64,000 nt of DNA from Lepiota brunneoincarnata (lineage: Eukaryota; Basidiomycota; Agaricomycetes; Agaricales; Agaricaceae), in the NCBI GenBank assembly GCA_023014365.1, contig JAEBUN010000019.1, forward strand, positions 186,001 to 250,000, written 5' to 3'. The notes under the pieces are model-generated. The model did not search any database, was not told where the DNA came from, and was given only the letters and a program-made list of their open reading frames with translations. Within the stretch, counting starts at the first letter, position 1. The number at the start of each line of letters is the position of its first letter. Shown here piece after piece: positions 59,558-64,000 of the stretch. The position numbers were made by a program, and so were the translations under genes.

Positions 59558-60217
59558 TGTTAGAGCCGGTGCGGGTCAGGACCGAGGCGGAGGGTCGGGG
59601 TGGTAACCTTGTTATAAGTTAACCGGGGGACAGGGCGAAGTCAGTACATAGACTTCGGGACCGAGGCGGAGTACGTCGGGCGGGGGTTGGACTTGCGGCC
59701 TCAGCGTATGTGCTGTGCCCTCCTACTGTCCTAGTCCGTATTTCAGGAAGTCGGGGCCGAAGCGGAGTGAGGCAGAAGAGAGGAGAAGATAGAGAACAGG
59801 GAGCTGGTCCGCTGCTCGATTCGATTATCAGACTGAGGAGTACAAGCCAAGTACCTACGGTATATATACTACTGGCCTTACGAACTATGACTCGTACTGA
59901 CTACGTGCGGAGCGGAGCGGAGACCAATCTAGTTACAAACGGATTACAAACGGATTACGAATGGAATGGAAACGGGTACAGGTATGGAGACTAATAACGT
60001 ATCTTGACTACGGATGGGAAATGGAGATGGGGGTATGAGACACCGAGGGCCAGGTGACCACAGCACGTGTGGAGGTGGTCGCGTGATCGGGGCAGGGGGT
60101 TGCGGTCGGAGCAGGTCGGGGCCGAGTCGGAGGGCAGAGGGTTGTTGTGTGGAACACACGTGGAGTCGAGAAGCCGAAGTTTAAATGATTAGACTCTGAG
60201 TTGGCATGGATATGACA
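59558..60217 (-). repeat. D2 3' LTR
   Basis: 660 bp, TGTTAGAGCCGG to GGATATGACA on the plus strand. It matches the solo D LTR (45908-46568) closely. A TATA-like GGTATATATAC lies near 59858. Confidence 0.93.
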
Positions 60218-60235
60218 GTGCCCCCCCTTTAGGGC
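60218..60235 (-). promoter_or_regulatory. D2 polypurine tract
   Basis: GTGCCCCCCCTTTAGGGC is the reverse of the tract before the D1 3' LTR. It abuts the LTR end at 60217. Confidence 0.8.
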
Positions 60236-60292
60236 CGAGCCTCGAGGCCCAAGGCGGTCTAGGCTGGGGCCCATCGGAAAGTTCCGGCAGGG

Positions 60293-60300
60293 TATAAAAA
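60293..60300 (+). promoter_or_regulatory. TATA box of the D2 antisense gene
   Basis: TATAAAAA lies 49 bases before the start codon at 60349, inside the retroelement and on the strand opposite to pol. D1 keeps the same box in inverse form (TTTTTATA near 47546). It would place the transcript start about 25-30 bases upstream of the start codon, ideal spacing for a fungal gene. Confidence 0.65.
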
Positions 60301-60348
60301 CGGTGAACTGGTTCGATTCCAAAAAACACAACTTGACCTCTTACTCCC

Positions 60349-61412
60349 ATGAGCAGACAACCCTCCCGACAACCGACCGCCGTGGAGCGCAAGGCGCAAT
60401 TGTTGAGGGAGAAGGCGGAACGAGAGGAGCGAGAGCGGTTGGAAATCGAGAGGCTGGAGGAGGAGGAGCAACGAGAGGAGGAGGAGCGGCAGCGGATGAT
60501 AGCGCTGTGCCAGCAACAAGCGGAGGAGCGGGCGAGAGAGTGTATGGCGGAAGATATCAGGCGGCAACAAGATGAGGCTGCCGAGGCAGAGCGTCGGGTG
60601 ATCCGGGCCTGACTCATCACAACGACTACGGGGGCCTCGTCGAGCCGTCCGTCGGAAGAACCGATGCAGGTAGATACTGAGGAGTCGGATTCCGAATACA
60701 CGGATAGGGACGAGGCGGAAAATGAGGAGGAGGAGGAGGAGGACGAGGACTCCGGGGACACAGGGGGTAAGGGAAAAGCAAGGGCGAGGGCAGCCCCGCG
60801 ACGGGGCCATGCGAACATATTCGGGGGTGAGAACCCCTGCTGGAGGTGCGAGCGAAATAGGGTCCAGTGTGAGGTCGCTGGCGGGTAAGTCATTTTGAGG
60901 GTTTCCAGGCTACATACTGATAGTTTTTTAGTAACACCAGGAGTTGCCGTCGGTGCAGCAAAATGAAAAAACGGTGCAGGGGTCAAGAGGAGACGGAGCC
61001 GAGCGGGGCCGGGGGGATGTCGGGCCAACAATTTGAAGGTGAGTGAGGAATTTCTGACTGCGAGGTTTGCTGACCAAATGATCCCGTAGAGCTGAAGCGA
61101 CTTATCGAGGAGGGGCACCAGAAGACCCTCAAGCGGGTCAATATCATGGAGGTGCGGCTTGCACAGGCCATCACTCGATTGGGGGAGAGGGTGGACAAGG
61201 TCGAGCTGATGGCTGGCCGTTATGAACAGTTACGGCGTTGGGAGGCGCAGGTGGATGGTAACTGGTCAAGTAGGGGTATTACGGAGACGGAGGAGACGGA
61301 GGAGTCGGAGGAGTCGGAGAGCATCGGAGGTATTTCGGAAGAGGAGGTGCGAGGTATGATGGAGGATGCGGCGGCGCCGCCCTGTACCTCTGGGAACGAT
61401 ACGGACAAGTAG
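60349..61412 (+). CDS. Antisense Zn2Cys6 cluster protein of retroelement D2
   Basis: A gene on the strand opposite to pol, between pol's end and the 3' LTR. Exons 60349-60884, 60932-61038 and 61090-61412; introns of 47 and 51 bp with GTAAGT...TAG and GTGAGT...TAG. The spliced length is 966 bases, 322 codons, in one frame. A single TGA at 60610-60612 interrupts it, probably a mutated CGA. Domains: Glu/Arg-rich coiled coil (residues about 12-85), acidic Asp/Glu run (about 105-145), then CWRCERNRVQC...CRRCSKMKKRC, i.e. CX2CX6CX9CX2CX6C, the fungal Zn2Cys6 DNA-binding pattern, assembled across intron 1. A second helical region (LKRLIEEGHQ...GERVDKVELM) and an acidic C-terminus follow. The fold is as in fungal transcription factors; the role in the element is inferred, perhaps controlling LTR or host transcription. 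Because of the TGA, full-length product from this copy would need readthrough. Confidence 0.82.
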
Positions 61413-61471
61413 TTTGTACTTGTCCAATAATATTTTTTGTTTCTTGGTGTGGTGGGTGGTCAGCGGAAGAT

Positions 61472-64000
61472 TCAGAGTGAATGGAGGGGACCAGGCTTAG
61501 AGGGGTAAGAGGAGTGGAAAGCCTCTACTAGATTGGTAGCGTGTTCAAGCTCGGTTGCCGGTAACCATGAGGATTCTTCTTCAGTATCTTCATAACCTAA
61601 CCAGATGACTTTATAGAGGAGCTTGCATGCGCGGCGCCGATCAATCTTCGAATCGACGATGCGGGCAATCTCGTATTCTGGTTCACCGTCAATAGAAACT
61701 GGCGCAGGTGGCGGTTCCGATTGGGCGGGTATGGTGTTAGGCGTAGCCAGTTCGAGCATGGAAACATGGAAGACGGGGTGTACCCCACGCATGGAATCAG
61801 GAAGTCGGAGTGTAAAGGAATGGGTACCTGCTTGTGCAATGATCTCATAAGGCCCAAGGAACTTTTCGGAGAGTTTTTTGGAAGGACGGGTGGTGCGGAA
61901 GAATTGGGCTTTCACGAATACCTTTTGTCCAACCTTGAAGTCCGGGGCGGGGAGTCGGCGGGTGTCGGCGGAGGTCTGATACCGTTGCTGGGCTAGCAAT
62001 ATTTCAGACTTCAAGGTGGTATGTAGGTCGTCGAGGTCAACAGCAAAATGGCGGGCCCGAGCGGAGGCGAGATCGCGTTCAGGATGCACTGTGATGTTCG
62101 GATGGTATCCTTTATTAGCGAAGAACGGGGAGATACCGGTGGTGGCACTAGGAGCGTTGTTGTAAGCAAACTCAGCTAGTGGTAGTAATTCAGACCAATT
62201 GTCCTGTTGGTAGTTACAATAGACCCGGAGATATTGTTCCAGGGTCTGGTTGGTGCGTTCCGTCTGTCCGTCGCCTTCTGGATGGTAGCCCGAAGTGAAA
62301 TGTAACTTCATATCGAGGGCTTGTCCCAATGAGCGGAAGAAGTGGGAGACGAATTCGGAGCCGCGGTCGGAGGTAACATGTTCGGGTACGCCGTGCTTGG
62401 AGAAGACGTGGAGGACGAATAGGCGGGTGAGGTCGGAGGAGGTGACGGTATCATAAGTCGGGATGAAGAGGGATTGCTTGGTGAGTCTGTCAACGATTAC
62501 TAGGATGGCGTCGTAGCCGGAGGAGGCGGGGAGTTTTTCGATGAAGTCCATGGAGATTGAATTCCAAGGGCGTTCGGGAATGGGGAGTTGTTTGAGGAGA
62601 CCGTAGGGATGGTGGCGCTGGGGTTTAGACCTCATACAGGTGACACAAGACTTACAGAAATCCTTGACGAAGGTGCGGACACTAGGCCAGGTGTACTCGT
62701 GCCGGATGAGCTCCAGCGTTTTATTCTGACCGAAGTGGCCGGCTAGGACATGATCATGCTTGTACTGGAGGACCCGAAGTCGGAGATTGTCGGCATCAGG
62801 GACGTAGATTCTGTCGTCTAAGAGGAGGAAACCTTTATCATTAACTGACCAACGGCCTTCTGGGCTGGCAAGATGGGCGGAAGCGGTCGGATCTGCTGGT
62901 AGGGCGGTGAGGATATCGCAGTGTAGCTGATCGAGGTCCATGACTACAGCTGCGTGAAGGGAAGGAGCGTAAAGAGTGGTGGCACGGACGGAGGCCGCGA
63001 GTTGTTCATGAGTGAACACAGGCCGGAAGTTGTGCGGGTTGACTGATGCATAGTCGCTATTCCCCCCTTTAGGGTAGACGTCCCATCATCTAGTTAGGGC
63101 ATCAGGCTTGGTGCCGAGGCGGCCGGGTCAGAACCGGATGACGAGGTGGAATTGGGATAGGAACTCGGACCAACAAGCTTGGCGGCGAGTGAGGATTTTG
63201 GTGGTGCAGAAGTATTCGAGGTTTTTGTGGTCGGTGACTACATCAATAGTAAGAGGGGCACCCTCAAGATAGTGCCGCCAGATACAAAAAGCCTCGAATA
63301 TCGCCAAGAGTTCCTTGTCGTGGGTGTCATAATTAAGTTCGGCCGTGTTAAAGGTGCGGGAATGGAATGCAACGGGGTGAACCTCCCCATCATCAGTGAT
63401 GATAGAGAGGATAGCCGCAAGGGCGTAGTCGGAGGCGTCGGTCTCGACAATGATCTGAGCGTCGGGGGCCCAAGGAGTGAGGACGGGAGCGGATATGAAT
63501 GCTTCCTTCAGAGAGTTAAAGGCTTCGCAACATTCGTCAGTGAAATTCCATTTCACGTCTTTGCGGGTGAGGCGAGTGAGCAGAACGACGATGTCGGAGT
63601 AACCGTGAATGAAGCGACGGTAAAAGTTGGCGAAACCTAAGAAGGACTGGATGTCCTTGACTTTCTTGGGCTCTGGCCACTCCTGGATGGTCTTGACCTT
63701 AGATTGGTCCATTCGGAGACCGTCGGGGGAAAGAATGTAGCCAAGATATTCCACTGTGTTGGAGTGGAACTGGCATTTGTCGGGGCGGGCATATAGACCG
63801 TGCTGGTGGAGCCGCTTGAGGACCTCCTTGACTTGGTCACGATGGATACTGTGATTGTCGGAGTATATCAGAATGTCGTCAAGGTAGATAGTAACGCAGA
63901 CGTCGAGCATGTCCTTGAATATGTCGTTCATGAACCGCTGGAAGGTGGCGGGGGCGTTGGTGAGGCCGAAAGGCATAACCATCCATTCGAAGGAGCCGTA
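61472..64000 (-). pseudogene. D2 pol: RT (C-terminal half), RNase H, integrase, chromodomain
   Basis: The frame is open from the window end, through [17 protein letters not shown] (RT) and YLDDILIY (catalytic). It continues through RNase H (VETDASDYALAA; DHKNLEYF) to a TGA at 63128-63130, a second TGA at 63086-63088, then open again to 61472. Integrase: HDHVLAGHFG with CKSCVTCM, SMDFIEKLP, TSDRGSEF and DGQTERTN, all catalytic residues present. GPY/F (FLGPYEIIAQAG) is followed by a chromodomain (EYEIARIVDSKID...VIWLGYED...SWLPATELEHA). Both stops look like CGA-to-TGA changes; otherwise this is a complete-looking enzyme set. The end of pol and the end of the antisense gene are 59 bp apart, tail to tail. 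Confidence 0.9.

Larger units (their letters stand above)
59558..64000 (-). mobile_element. Young chromovirus, family D, copy D2 (partial, runs off window)
   Basis: The 3' LTR (59558-60217), purine tract, antisense gene and pol from the chromodomain back to mid-RT are in the window; gag and the 5' LTR lie beyond. CpG-rich. The minus-strand pol frame is continuous apart from two TGA codons. ATGAA at 59553-59557 is the expected target duplication. It is the best template here for understanding family D. Confidence 0.93.

Noticed and set aside
60189..61118. 309-aa minus-strand frame over the antisense gene
   Set aside because: It is Ser/Arg/Leu-rich as expected for the complement of Glu-rich codons, would have to run through the spliced gene in reverse, and has no motif or copy in D1.

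Overview
The window reads as a transposon graveyard from a basidiomycete fungus, most likely an Agaricomycete. Three things suggest this: a KDZ (Kyakuja-Dileera-Zisupton) transposase, GT-AG introns of about 50 bp, and chromodomain Ty3/gypsy, Ty1/copia and Tc1/mariner elements stacked inside each other. I cannot name the species. I see no intact cellular housekeeping gene and no tRNA or rRNA. Family letters A-E are my own labels.

Layout. 1-1743 is unassigned flank. 1744-11400 is a complete minus-strand Ty3/gypsy chromovirus (A1) with 386-bp LTRs and a GTAGG target duplication. It carries an extra sense-strand 3' ORF and is broken by two solo LTRs (B1, A'). 12824-48552 is one DNA transposon of the KDZ superfamily with terminal inverted repeats of about 855 bp and an 8-bp duplication (GTTCCAAC). 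With the later insertion removed it is about 11 kb. It holds a decayed KDZ transposase and two further gene remnants: an uncharacterised minus-strand gene and a viroplasmin/RNase H1-N-like gene.

The right inverted repeat of the KDZ element was hit by a second chromovirus (D1, 23513-48280, duplication CCATG). D1 was itself hit by a complete copia element in its 5' LTR, a Tc1/mariner element in gag, an 8.6-kb gypsy element (C) in integrase, and solo LTRs B3, B4, D and E. 48561-51255 is flank with a remnant of another uncharacterised basidiomycete family. 51256-59262 is a second copy of A (A2). Its 5' LTR is cut by a B LTR, which is in turn cut by a young minus-strand D element (D2) running off the window end.

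Most notable: family D carries an antisense gene between pol and the 3' LTR. In D2 it runs from a TATA box just inside the 3' LTR and has three exons. Spliced, it gives a continuous frame of 322 codons (one internal TGA) with a canonical Zn2Cys6 cluster whose six cysteines are split across an intron. The degenerate copy in D1 keeps the second intron's splice sites and shows only in-frame length changes in the last exon.

Older copies (A1, A2, D1, C, KDZ) are dense in stops and frameshifts, many of them R-to-C/W/Q/stop or E-to-K changes, as expected from C-to-T decay at CpG. D2 and solo LTRs D and E are CpG-rich and nearly intact, so they are the youngest insertions.
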